From Anaerolineae bacterium (GTDB lineage Bacteria; Chloroflexota; Anaerolineae; UBA4142; SHND01), in the NCBI GenBank assembly GCA_021463195.1, contig JAJTXZ010000042.1, positions 1 to 41,349 on the forward strand: a stretch of DNA of 41,349 nucleotides, written 5' to 3'. Under the pieces are notes generated by a model. It made no database searches. It worked only from the letters and a program-made list of their open reading frames with translations, and was not told the DNA's origin. Positions 25,040 to 33,379 of this stretch are shown in pieces; the first letter of the stretch is position 1, and every line of letters starts with the position of its first letter. A program made the position numbers and the translations under genes.

Positions 25040-26473
25040 ATGAGCGCTCAACTGCGCGATTTTTTGGATATTCCGTACGCCGAGCTAGAAGAACTGAATC
25101 TAGCCGCCAAAGCCCAACGCATCGGTCACGTCGCCCCCGATGTGGTGCGTGAAGAACGCCTCAAATACCTCACCGACGAAAAACGCATCAAAGCGGTGAC
25201 AGTCTGCTTTACCGACCTCGAAGGGCGCCTCCACATGCTGGACTATGACAAAAAGTTTTTGCTCCAGTCCGCAGACAATCTCACTTTTGACGGCTCTTCC
25301 GTGCGCGGTTTTTCGCGTCAAGCCGAATCCGATTTACGGCTCGGCATTGATTGGCATGCCTTTTATTGGCTTCCCGCTGATTTTTTTGGCCCCGGCAAAG
25401 TGCTAGTCTTTGGCGATGTGCAAGAACGCGACGGCGCCTCTTATCCGGCGGACATGCGCGCGCGGCTCAAAGCGTTCTCGCAAGAATTGTGGGACCGCGA
25501 CGGCGCCGTGTGTCATGTCGCGAATGAAATCGAAGGTTTCCTTTTTCAAGGGCGCGACGCCGAACGCGCGTATTATGAAAAAGGTCATTTTGAATTTGTC
25601 AGCACCGGCGGTTACTATCATTCGCTGCCCGGCGACGCGCTGCGAATCTTTATTGACACCGCCGCCGAAGTGCAGCGCGCGATGGGTTTCGCCAATGAAA
25701 AAGATCATCCCGAAGTCGCGCCGTCGCAATTCGAAATGAATTACAACTATACCGAAGCCGCTATCGGCGCCGACCAAATTCAATTGTACAAATTGATTTG
25801 TCGCCAAGTCGCGAGCCGCCTCGATATGACCGCGTCCTTTTTGCCCAAACCTGTCACCGGCGTCAATGGCAACGGCATGCACACCAATCTTTCCGTCGCG
25901 CGCAAAGACAAGAATCTATTTTGGGATCCCAAGGGCCCCGAAAATCTCAGCAAGTTCGCGTGGAACTTTGTGGACCGTCTGCTCACCAGCGGCGACCAAC
26001 TGTGTCTCGCGCTCAACTCGAGCGTCAACTCGTATCGCCGCCTCGACCCGCATTTTGAAGCGCCGAATCAAATCAAAGCCTCGCCCATTGATCGCGGCTC
26101 GATGGTGCGTATTCCAATCGGCAACGCCAAATCCGCGCGCATCGAAGTGCGTTCGATCGCTCCCGACGCCAATCCTTACATGGCAATCTTTACGCTGCTA
26201 AAAACCGGCCTCGAAGGTCCGCTCGCGAAAAACGCGCCGACGCTCCGCGCGCAAAAACGGTATCTGCCGGACAATATTTATGACGCCGTCGCGAAATTCA
26301 GCGCCAGCAAATATATGCGTCACGCGCTGGGCGATGATATTGTTACCAAGTACGCGGAATTAAAACTCGCCGCGGCGGAACGCTGCCCCAAGGCGCTTGG
26401 CACGCGCATCAAACGCGCCGAAATCATGTTCCATCACGAAGTCACCAATCAATATCTCTGGACGCAATTCTAA
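25040..26473 (+). CDS. glnA: Class I glutamine synthetase
   Basis: The protein has 477 residues and would make glutamine from glutamate, ammonia and ATP in the cytoplasm. All expected metal and substrate residues are visible: FDGSS at 83-87, E163 and E165 in NEIEGFLF, E225 and E232 in HPEVAPSQFE, H281 in GNGMHTN, R334 and E340 in NSYRRLDPHFEAP, R352 and R357 in DRGSMVRIP, and E369 and R371 in IEVR followed by DANPY. The usual NRS is DRG here and the HHE motif is DHPE, so this is a divergent subtype. A gamma-glutamyl-amine ligase cannot be excluded. A possible counterpart of the adenylylation tyrosine is Y414 (NIYDA), but no GlnE is seen. AGGAG eight bases before the ATG is a strong ribosome site. 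It has its own promoter and a terminator. Confidence 0.88.
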   Translation: MSAQLRDFLDIPYAELEELNLAAKAQRIGHVAPDVVREERLKYLTDEKRIKAVTVCFTDLEGRLHMLDYDKKFLLQSADNLTFDGSSVRGFSRQAESDLRLGIDWHAFYWLPADFFGPGKVLVFGDVQERDGASYPADMRARLKAFSQELWDRDGAVCHVANEIEGFLFQGRDAERAYYEKGHFEFVSTGGYYHSLPGDALRIFIDTAAEVQRAMGFANEKDHPEVAPSQFEMNYNYTEAAIGADQIQLYKLICRQVASRLDMTASFLPKPVTGVNGNGMHTNLSVARKDKNLFWDPKGPENLSKFAWNFVDRLLTSGDQLCLALNSSVNSYRRLDPHFEAPNQIKASPIDRGSMVRIPIGNAKSARIEVRSIAPDANPYMAIFTLLKTGLEGPLAKNAPTLRAQKRYLPDNIYDAVAKFSASKYMRHALGDDIVTKYAELKLAAAERCPKALGTRIKRAEIMFHHEVTNQYLWTQF

Positions 26474-26474
26474 C

Positions 26475-26519
26475 GAAAAACCTTCGAGGTTGACGATACA
26501 ACTCTCGAAGGGTTTTTTT
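26475..26519. terminator. Bidirectional intrinsic terminator between glnA and a GT39 gene
   Basis: CCTTCGAG-GTTG at 26481-26492 pairs with CAAC-(T)-CTCGAAGG at 26499-26511, a 12-bp stem with one bulged base. On the plus strand it is followed by seven T (26513-26519). On the minus strand it is followed by five T (complement of 26476-26480). It lies between two convergent genes and can serve both. Confidence 0.9.
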
Positions 26520-26543
26520 AGCTTTGCCGCGCGCGCGTTTGAA

Positions 26544-28352
26544 TTAGCGCAGCGCTTGGTCAATTTCCGCCGCGCTCAAGTCGCGCGTTTTTTCAAATAC
26601 AATCGGCTGCGGATGGTCGTACACCGAAAAACTTTCATCCGCAAAACCCCAATTCCACGCGCACGCCTGCGACGGCAATAACGCGCGTACGCGCGCCGCG
26701 TCAAAAGGCAAACCCGCAAACGGGTCATCGCAAATTGAGAGACCGAAAAGCTGCGGATCATTGCGCACGGTCAACGTCGGCTCGAATCCCAATGCGCCGT
26801 CAAACAATTTTTCATAATACCGCGTCGTCAGCGGATAGCGCGCGCCATTGCGCCCAAGACTGCCGTACGCGCGTTGACTCGCCAACACGACCGCGTCCGC
26901 GCGCGCCAACGCGTCCGCCAACGCCGCGCGCTTGGCATCCGAATCATCGTCGTACAGGCGCAACACGATTTGATTGTATTCCGAACCGAAATGTTTAACG
27001 CCGTCAATTTGAATTTGCGTCGGCAGCGCGTCGTCCCATTCTTCCACCGCCAAAGTTTTTCCGGCGGGAATGTTTTCATAAATCCAACGCGACGCGGTCA
27101 GCCACGGATGTTCGCGCGCATAGATTTGCGAGAACGCGGCAGCATACAGGAACGACGCGCTCAACACAACGCAACCCAACGCATACGCCAACCCGCGGCG
27201 CCTTGTCAAAACGCGCGCCCACGCGCAGGCGGCGATAATGTACAACACGGGCAACAGCGGCGCCAGGTAACGCAAATACTTGGTATACTGAAACGCAATC
27301 GTGAAAAAATAAAACAGCGCGAACGACAATAAAAAAGCGTCGCGCCACGCGCGCGTCTTCCGCCACTGCCATACAAACAGCGCGCCGCCGCTCCACGCAA
27401 AGATTCCCAACGGCAAGCCCATGCCCCACAGCGCGCTCTGCGTCACCGCATACGCTACCGGCAGCGCGCCGCTGAACTGTCGCGTATAGGGATAATCCAA
27501 CCAGCCGCGCGCGACAAGCGTTTCGCGTATCACATCGCGCCCAAAGGTATAGCCATCCAGCAGCGCGTACGGCTGCGTCGCCGCAAACGCCAATAGCGCG
27601 ACGCCGAGAATCTTTATAAACGGGCGCCATACTAGACGCGTAATTTCTTGAACGCGCGCGCGTGAAAAGCGCCAAGATGGCGCGTTTACGGCGCGCGCGC
27701 ACGCATACAAAATGGGCAGCGCCAACAGCGCGGCGGTGATTTTAGTCGCGAGCGCAAGCCCCAACGCCAAGCCACATAGGATCCACCATCTTTGCGGCGC
27801 GCGCGTGTTTTGCGATTCCGCCACGCGCAATGCCGCGTACAATGTCGCCAGCGTAAAAAAGGCGAGCAGTGTATCCACCGCGTAAAAATGCGCCAACTGA
27901 ATATGCAGAACCGTTACGGCAAGACACGCCGCCGCGAACAAGCCAATCCGCGCGCCGTACATACGGCGCCCCAATGCATAGGTCAGCGCAATTGTGCCGA
28001 GATCAAATAATCCCGATAACCAGCGTCCAAACAAGACCCACCGCGCGAGTTGGTCATCCGCCCACGGTCCGACCAGCTGCGTCGGCGGCGCCACGGGAAT
28101 CAAGACGCGTAGCAGATAAATCGGCAGCGAGCCGTACGCAAAAAATTTTGGATTGAGCGAGCTAGCGGGAGAAAAAAATTCGTCAAGAGAATGGGGCAGC
28201 GCGAGCGTCGAGACAACCAGCGTGATTTGGCGTTCGTCGGGATGAAACAGATAGCCATTGTCCCACGCCAAACCGCTCCAACGGAAATACGCGGCGACGA
28301 CGAGAATCAACGCCAGCCCCACCCATTCGCCATAACGAATGTATCTTTGCAT
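26544..28352 (-). CDS. GT39/PMT-type membrane glycosyltransferase, paralogue of the N-terminal half of the fusion
   Basis: The protein has 602 residues from the ATG at 28350-28352. A TTG at 28367 lies in the T-run of the upstream terminator and is rejected. A first membrane helix at about 9-26 precedes YLFHPDERQITLVVSTLALP, with the acidic pair D40 E41. About ten membrane segments follow, then a soluble C-terminal domain with SFSVYDHPQPIVFEKT. Both signatures closely match the first 740 residues of the fusion at 9788-14695 (HPDERFLTM and VYDHPKVLIFKK), so the two are paralogues. It would use a polyprenyl-linked sugar outside the membrane. The start lies only 14 bases after a strong terminator, so expression needs read-through or some other arrangement. 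Confidence 0.86.
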   Translation of the reverse strand: MQRYIRYGEWVGLALILVVAAYFRWSGLAWDNGYLFHPDERQITLVVSTLALPHSLDEFFSPASSLNPKFFAYGSLPIYLLRVLIPVAPPTQLVGPWADDQLARWVLFGRWLSGLFDLGTIALTYALGRRMYGARIGLFAAACLAVTVLHIQLAHFYAVDTLLAFFTLATLYAALRVAESQNTRAPQRWWILCGLALGLALATKITAALLALPILYACARAVNAPSWRFSRARVQEITRLVWRPFIKILGVALLAFAATQPYALLDGYTFGRDVIRETLVARGWLDYPYTRQFSGALPVAYAVTQSALWGMGLPLGIFAWSGGALFVWQWRKTRAWRDAFLLSFALFYFFTIAFQYTKYLRYLAPLLPVLYIIAACAWARVLTRRRGLAYALGCVVLSASFLYAAAFSQIYAREHPWLTASRWIYENIPAGKTLAVEEWDDALPTQIQIDGVKHFGSEYNQIVLRLYDDDSDAKRAALADALARADAVVLASQRAYGSLGRNGARYPLTTRYYEKLFDGALGFEPTLTVRNDPQLFGLSICDDPFAGLPFDAARVRALLPSQACAWNWGFADESFSVYDHPQPIVFEKTRDLSAAEIDQALR

Positions 28353-28365
28353 TGCACGCGCTTTC

Positions 28366-28398
28366 AAAAAAAGAGGTCAGGCAGCCGACGCCTGACCT
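28366..28398 (-). terminator. Intrinsic terminator after the enoyl-CoA hydratase gene
   Basis: On the minus strand AGGTCAGGC, a seven-base loop and GCCTGACCT form a perfect 9-bp stem, followed by C and seven T. It lies 30 bases after the hydratase stop and immediately before the GT39 start. It could end the lepA operon or act as an attenuator for the GT39 gene. Confidence 0.9.
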
Positions 28399-28428
28399 GC
28401 GAATTATCGCGTAAAAAAAATCGGCGGG

Positions 28429-29232
28429 TTATCCTTCGCTGTCCGGCGCGACGGCCGCCATGCGTTCTTGCATCATTTGCGCGATTGCCGCGCCAAATTC
28501 TTCCGAACCAACCAACTGCAGCTGCGCGTATTCAGCCGCTTTGAGCGCTTGCGCTAATTGCGTATCGAATGTCGCGTTGATTAATTTTTTGGAATGCGCC
28601 AACGCTTTGAACGGCAGTTTGGCGAATTGCTGCGCCCAGTTGCGCGCAATGCCGGGCACGTCGCCGGGGTCGGCGACGCGATTCACCAAACCGATGCGGA
28701 GCGCTTCCATCGCGCTGACATTGCGCGCGCGCAAAATAACTTCTTTAGCCCATGCCGGTCCGACCAGCCGCGTCAAACGCGTAATCCCGCCGAGATCGGG
28801 CAAAATGCCAAATTTCACTTCGGGCAGAGCCAACGACGCGCGCGACGACGCGATGCGAAAATCGCACGCCAAAATCATTTCCACCCCTGCGCCGATGCAG
28901 ACGCCATTTACGGCGGCGATGGTGATTTGCGGCAGCGCTTCGAGTTTATTAAACGTCTCTTGCCAGCGCCGAATCATCCCGCGCAAATCGTCTTGGGTCC
29001 AATCCGCCAGCAGCTGCATAAAAATATTCAAATCGAGCCCCGACGAAAAACCCTTGCCGTGTCCGGTCAAAATGACGGCGTGAATATCGGGCGTCTCTTG
29101 CAATTCATCGCACAACGCGGCGAGATCGTCCATCAAATCCGGCGAAATCGCGTTCATCACTTGCGGACGATTGAGCGAGACAGTCAGCGTCGTCCCGTCA
29201 GCATGCAGTTTAAGATTTTTGTATTGATTCAT
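28429..29232 (-). CDS. Enoyl-CoA hydratase/isomerase (crotonase) family enzyme
   Basis: The protein has 267 residues from the ATG at 29230-29232. A longer frame overlaps lepA and is rejected. The crotonase fold is shown by SLNRPQVMNAIS, the oxyanion-hole sequences GFSSGLDL at 61-68 and NGVCIGAGVEMILACDFRIAS, and LPEVKFGILPDLGG. Both glutamates that catalyse hydration in rat enoyl-CoA hydratase have counterparts 20 residues apart (E118 and E138), so a true hydratase is likely. It would add water to a trans-2-enoyl-CoA in fatty-acid or amino-acid breakdown, but the acyl chain cannot be told. It follows lepA after 26 bases and is followed by a strong terminator. Confidence 0.9.
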   Translation of the reverse strand: MNQYKNLKLHADGTTLTVSLNRPQVMNAISPDLMDDLAALCDELQETPDIHAVILTGHGKGFSSGLDLNIFMQLLADWTQDDLRGMIRRWQETFNKLEALPQITIAAVNGVCIGAGVEMILACDFRIASSRASLALPEVKFGILPDLGGITRLTRLVGPAWAKEVILRARNVSAMEALRIGLVNRVADPGDVPGIARNWAQQFAKLPFKALAHSKKLINATFDTQLAQALKAAEYAQLQLVGSEEFGAAIAQMMQERMAAVAPDSEG

Positions 29233-29258
29233 GTTGGCTTGTCCGGGCAAAGAGCTTG

Positions 29259-31064
29259 CTATTCTTCGCCCAATTTGAGCACCGCCATAAACGCTTCCTG
29301 CGGCAATTCCACCGCGCCCAACTGCTTCATGCGCTTTTTGCCCTTTTTTTGTTTCTCTAACAATTTCTTTTTGCGCGTAATATCGCCGCCATAACATTTC
29401 GCCAACACATCTTTGCGCATCGCGCGAATTGTCTCGCGCGCGATAATGCGCCCGCCGAGCGCGGCTTGAATCGGCACCGGGAACATTTGCGACGGAATCA
29501 CTTGTTTTAATTTTCTTGCCAACGCCGCGCCGCGTTGATACGCGTAATCTTTATGCACAATGAGCGCCAGCGCATCCACCGGTTCGTCGTTCAACAGCAG
29601 CGTCATTTTTTGCAGCGGCGCGGCGCGATAGCTGTCGAATTGATAATCCATCGAAGCGTAACCGCGCGTGCGCGATTTCAACTGGTCGTAGAAATCAATA
29701 ATCAATTCCGACAGCGGCAGCAAAAAATCCATTCGCACGCGTTCCGGGTCCAGATATTCGAGTTTGCTCTGTTCGCCGCGGCGATTGCGCGCCAAATCCA
29801 TCACCGTGCCGATATATTGCGCGGGCGTAAAGACCGACACTTTCATCCACGGCTCTTCGATTTCTTCAATCGCGTCGGGTTCGGGCAGCGCGGCGGGATT
29901 ATCCACCGTCGCAATTTCGCCATTGGTTTTCAACACATGATATTCCACGCTCGGCGCCGTCGCGATTAAATCCAAATCGTATTCGCGCTCCAAACGCTCT
30001 TGAATAATTTCCATGTGGAGCAAGCCGAGAAACCCGATGCGAAAACCGAAACCAAGCGCGGCGGAAGTTTCCGCTTCGTACGTCAACGCGGCATCGTTCA
30101 ATTTCAATTTGTCGAGCGCGTCGCGCAGCAGCGGATAATCGTTCGGCGCGACGGGATAAAAGCCCGCGAACACCATCGGCTTGGCGGGCCGAAAACCGGA
30201 CAGCGGAAATTCGGCGGGACGCTCCGCCTGCGTGAGCGTATCGCCGACCTGCACTTCGCGTACGCTTTTCAAGCCCGTCGCCACATAACCCACTTCGCCC
30301 GCGTTCAAATCATCCGCCGCAATCAATTTCGGGCGAAAGATGCCGACCTCTAACGCGTCAATATCTTTGTTGTTGGACATCATTCGCAGCTTGTCGCCCT
30401 TGCGCAGCGCGCCATCCACAACGCGCACGTACGCGACCACGCCTTTGTACGCGTCGTAATGCGAATCGAAAACTAGCGCGCGGGCGGGCGCGTCGGGTTT
30501 GCCGCGCGGCGGCGGCACTTGCGCCACAATCGCTTCCAAAATATCGCCCATGCCGGCGCCTTCTTTGGCGGACGCGCGAATAATCTCATGCGCGGGAAAA
30601 CTCAACAGATTTTCAATATCCGTCGCGATTTCATCCGGGCGCGCCGAGGGCAAATCAATCTTGTTAATAACCGGAATAATGACGAGATTGTTTTCGAGCG
30701 CGAGATACATGTTCGCAAGCGTTTGCGCTTCGACCCCTTGCGTCGCATCCACCACCAAAATCGCGCCTTCGCACGCCGCGAGCGCGCGCGACACTTCGTA
30801 GGTGAAATCAACGTGACCGGGCGTGTCAATCAAATTCAATTCGTACTCGTTGCCATCGCGCGCGGTGTACAACATCCGCACCGCTTTCGCTTTGATGGTG
30901 ATGCCTTTTTCGCGCTCGAGCTCCATTTGGTCCATCACCTGCTCGACCATCTCGCGTTTAGCGATGGTGCCGGTGATTTCGAGCAAACGGTCGGTCAGCG
31001 TAGACTTGCCATGGTCCACATGCGCGACGATAGAAAAGTTGCGGATGAATTTTTCAGGAATCAT
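29259..31064 (-). CDS. lepA: Elongation factor 4 (LepA) GTPase
   Basis: The protein has 601 residues, the normal LepA length, from the ATG at 31062-31064. Sixteen further in-frame codons upstream do not match the family. The GTPase domain shows AHVDHGKST at 14-22, [17 protein letters not shown] and NKIDLPSA. Domain 2 and the EF-G-like domains follow, and the LepA-specific C-terminal domain includes [18 protein letters not shown]. LepA is a ribosome-associated GTPase acting on stalled or misassembled ribosomes. No clear ribosome site is present. The 288-base gap upstream, the longest in the window, holds a 59-base palindrome. Confidence 0.97.
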   Translation of the reverse strand: MIPEKFIRNFSIVAHVDHGKSTLTDRLLEITGTIAKREMVEQVMDQMELEREKGITIKAKAVRMLYTARDGNEYELNLIDTPGHVDFTYEVSRALAACEGAILVVDATQGVEAQTLANMYLALENNLVIIPVINKIDLPSARPDEIATDIENLLSFPAHEIIRASAKEGAGMGDILEAIVAQVPPPRGKPDAPARALVFDSHYDAYKGVVAYVRVVDGALRKGDKLRMMSNNKDIDALEVGIFRPKLIAADDLNAGEVGYVATGLKSVREVQVGDTLTQAERPAEFPLSGFRPAKPMVFAGFYPVAPNDYPLLRDALDKLKLNDAALTYEAETSAALGFGFRIGFLGLLHMEIIQERLEREYDLDLIATAPSVEYHVLKTNGEIATVDNPAALPEPDAIEEIEEPWMKVSVFTPAQYIGTVMDLARNRRGEQSKLEYLDPERVRMDFLLPLSELIIDFYDQLKSRTRGYASMDYQFDSYRAAPLQKMTLLLNDEPVDALALIVHKDYAYQRGAALARKLKQVIPSQMFPVPIQAALGGRIIARETIRAMRKDVLAKCYGGDITRKKKLLEKQKKGKKRMKQLGAVELPQEAFMAVLKLGEE

Positions 31065-31183
31065 ACATTTATAGAAATCGCGCCGACAGCGCGCGCAGAC
31101 CATCGAATACAATTCAACGGCAAAACAAGGCGTTCAAAAAAACAACGCAAATGCCAATGCCTTTGCCAAATCACCAAAGCCCC

Positions 31184-31242
31184 TTTCAAACTCGCAAATT
31201 CTGGCGATGTACGTCATCGCCGAGAATCTCGAAAGTTTGAAA
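31184..31242. repeat. 59-base imperfect palindrome between HIT and lepA
   Basis: TTTCAAACT at 31184-31192 pairs with AGTTTGAAA at 31234-31242, and GGCGATG at 31203-31209 pairs with CATCGCC at 31215-31221 around a TACGT loop. The segments between (CGCAAATTCT and GAGAATCTCGA) also pair with small gaps. No T-run follows on either strand, so it is not a standard terminator. It may be a REP-like element or an mRNA structure. No second copy was seen here. Confidence 0.75.
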
Positions 31243-31352
31243 CGCCGTTGACGCGGAGATTAAAACGCTAAACAAGATTTAACGCGCATTATTTTTTTCT
31301 GTTTCGTATTCAGCCGTTGATTCAATTTAATGGAACGCTGGCTCATGTTACG

Positions 31353-31694
31353 CTATCCGGGCGGCCAACTCAGGCGTCTGCCGGCGAGCAAATGAAAATG
31401 CAAATGAAACACCGATTGCCCCGCGTCCGCGCCAATATTGGTCACCAGACGATAGCCGTTCGTCAAGCCGCGCGCCCTAGCGATTTCACGCGCCACGCGC
31501 AAACATTGCGCCGCCGCGTTCACTGCAACCTCATCGGCGAGGTCGTCTACCGATACAAGATGCGCGTTGGGAATAATCAAAATGTGCGTCGGCGCGCGCG
31601 GATGCAAATCCTTGAACGCGGTCACGTGTTCGTCCTGATAAACTATTTCAGCGGGCAATTCACGCGCGACGATTTTGCAAAATAAACAAGGCAT
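31353..31694 (-). CDS. HIT-family (histidine triad) nucleotide-binding protein
   Basis: This small soluble protein has 113 residues from the ATG at 31692-31694. It has CLFCKI at 3-8, whose two cysteines match the zinc-binding pair of HinT/Hit enzymes. The core is FKDLHPRAPTHILIIPNAH, and the triad is HLHFHLLAGR at 97-106. HIT proteins hydrolyse purine nucleoside phosphoramidates or similar adenylated compounds. Length and order match bacterial HinT. It lies 102 bases after mtaB on the same strand and 288 bases before lepA. Confidence 0.95.
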   Translation of the reverse strand: MPCLFCKIVARELPAEIVYQDEHVTAFKDLHPRAPTHILIIPNAHLVSVDDLADEVAVNAAAQCLRVAREIARARGLTNGYRLVTNIGADAGQSVFHLHFHLLAGRRLSWPPG

Positions 31695-31796
31695 AATCAA
31701 ACTTAATTGGAGCTGGGAAATTGGAATTTAAAGCGATGAAATAAAAAACAAGCGTCCTTTAGCAATATCTTTTTTTTCGCAAAGCGCAATCTGAAA

Positions 31797-33134
31797 TCAC
31801 AACGTCTCGCCGCGCGCGCCATCTTGAACGCGTTCGCTTAGACGCGTGGATAAAATACGATTGCCCAAATTTTCGCGGCTGCGCGTGGTAACGCGAATGT
31901 AATTGTCGGTGTAACCCAACCATTCGTCGCCGCCCGACGCGTTTTCTTCGTACAAGACATTTAGCGTCTGCCCGACGAATTTTTCCGTAAAGCGGCGCAA
32001 ACCGTCATCGGCGACGCGCTGCATCGCGTCGCGGCGCGCGTCCTTGACGCGTTCGTCCACAGGCAGCGGCAATGTCGCCGCCACCGTGCCTTCACGCGCG
32101 GAATACGGAAAAACATGCACGCGCGCAAAATTCATCCGTTCGACAAAATCAAGCGATTCTTGAAATTCCGCGTCGGCTTCGCCGGGAAAACCCACAATCA
32201 CATCCGTCGTAATCGCGGCGGCGGAAATTTTCGCGCGCGCCAATTCAACCGCGTCCGCGAACTGTTCCGCGCTGTACGGGCGGCGCATTCGCCGCAGAAC
32301 CGCGCTGCTGCCGCTTTGCAGCGACAAATGTAAATGCCGACACAAGCGCGCGTCCGAAAACAGTTCGAGCAGTTCCGCGTCCAAATCCCACGGCGCAATC
32401 GAAGTCAAACGCAGACGCGGCAAATTTGTTTCGCGCAAAAGCGCGCGGACCAAAGCGCTCAAACCGCGCAAACGTCCGCCGCCGTTTTCGCGCTCTGCCA
32501 AACGATAATCGGAAATCTGCACGCCGGTCAAAATCACTTCTTGATAACCCGCGTCAACCAGCTGTTTGATTTCAGCGACGATTTCATTTTGCGGACGACT
32601 GCGCGCTCTGCCGCGCGCCAGCGGAATGATGCAATACGCGCAGGACATGTTGCAGCCGTCTTCGATTTTCACAAACGCGCGCGTGCGCAACTTGTCATTC
32701 AACGCGGCAACGCGCGACGACGCGGGTTCTAAAATCGCGCCGCTCGTCGCTTCGGGCACGCGACAACCATTCGCCGCGATTTGAAAATCGAGTTGGCGCA
32801 AACGTTCGCCCGCCAACCGCGCCAACTGGTCTTTGTCGGCGTTCGGCACCACGAACGCCACATTCGGCAGATTTTGCGCTTGCGCGGGCGACATGGTGGC
32901 AAAACAGCCGGTTAGCACCAACCGCGCGTCCGCATTGGCGCGCGCCAGCTGACGCGCGAGATTGCGCGATTTGCGCGCGGCTTGCGCGGTGACGGCGCAG
33001 GTGTTCAACACAATCGTTTCCGCCAGACGCGGGTCATCTACGAGCTCATCGCCGCGCGCGGCAAAATCGCGCGCCCACGCTTCGAGTTCGCTTTCGTTTA
33101 ATTTACAGCCGAGCGTTTGCAAATAAACTTTCAT
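31797..33134 (-). CDS. mtaB: tRNA t6A37 methylthiotransferase MtaB
   Basis: The protein has 445 residues from the ATG at 33132-33134. The extra upstream 23 codons contain the promoter and are not coding. The N-terminal UPF0004 domain has cluster cysteines in QTLGCKLNESE (C10), LNTCAVT and LTGCFA. The radical SAM domain has DGCNMSCAYC, the C-x3-C-x2-C motif. A C-terminal TRAM-like region follows (NVLYEENASGG...GYTDNYIRV). It converts t6A to ms2t6A at tRNA position 37 using two iron-sulfur clusters. The GCKLNESE start and the overall order point to MtaB rather than MiaB or RimO. It begins a minus-strand set with HIT, lepA and the hydratase. Confidence 0.93.
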   Translation of the reverse strand: MKVYLQTLGCKLNESELEAWARDFAARGDELVDDPRLAETIVLNTCAVTAQAARKSRNLARQLARANADARLVLTGCFATMSPAQAQNLPNVAFVVPNADKDQLARLAGERLRQLDFQIAANGCRVPEATSGAILEPASSRVAALNDKLRTRAFVKIEDGCNMSCAYCIIPLARGRARSRPQNEIVAEIKQLVDAGYQEVILTGVQISDYRLAERENGGGRLRGLSALVRALLRETNLPRLRLTSIAPWDLDAELLELFSDARLCRHLHLSLQSGSSAVLRRMRRPYSAEQFADAVELARAKISAAAITTDVIVGFPGEADAEFQESLDFVERMNFARVHVFPYSAREGTVAATLPLPVDERVKDARRDAMQRVADDGLRRFTEKFVGQTLNVLYEENASGGDEWLGYTDNYIRVTTRSRENLGNRILSTRLSERVQDGARGETL

Positions 33135-33152
33135 CGTTATTCCGACTGAACG

Positions 33153-33181
33153 ATTATAAGTAGGAGCGGCGAATACGTCAA
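33153..33181 (-). promoter_or_regulatory. Promoter of mtaB
   Basis: On the minus strand TTGACG (33181-33176), a 17-base spacer and TATAAT (33158-33153) form a near-perfect sigma-70-type promoter. Transcription would start near 33146, leaving a leader of about 12 bases before the ATG at 33134. This also fixes the start codon. Confidence 0.85.
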
Positions 33182-33316
33182 AAGCCATCAACGCGGCATA
33201 CACGCCTTGAATTTTTGACCATCCACGATTGTCCGCGCGCGCATCTTTCGGCGCAAGGCGACTTTTGCCGCGTCTCGCAGAACGCGCCGCAAAATCACGC
33301 TTTGCCGCATTCGACG

Positions 33317-33359
33317 TATAATATGAACCGTTTGGCGCGCGGCGTTCCGTCCGCGCGCC
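33317..33359 (+). promoter_or_regulatory. Probable -10 and leader hairpin of the ArsA-like gene
   Basis: TATAAT at 33317-33322 is a perfect -10, with no good -35 at the expected distance (ATCACG at 33294-33299). Just after the expected start near 33329, GGCGCGCGG at 33334-33342 pairs perfectly with CCGCGCGCC at 33351-33359. This gives a very stable hairpin at the 5' end of the message, about 20 bases before the ATG. Confidence 0.55.
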
Positions 33360-33379
33360 GCTGAAAAGAGAAATTAGAC

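Noticed and set aside
28594-29394. Plus-strand frame of 266 codons opposite the enoyl-CoA hydratase
   Set aside because: The hydratase has intact catalytic motifs on the minus strand, and this frame is its shadow.
29233-29397. Longer start for the enoyl-CoA hydratase
   Set aside because: The extra 55 codons lie mostly inside the 3' end of lepA and do not resemble the crotonase family.
30519-31271. Plus-strand frame of 250 codons opposite lepA
   Set aside because: lepA is certain on the other strand. The frame is Arg/His-rich with no recognisable domain.
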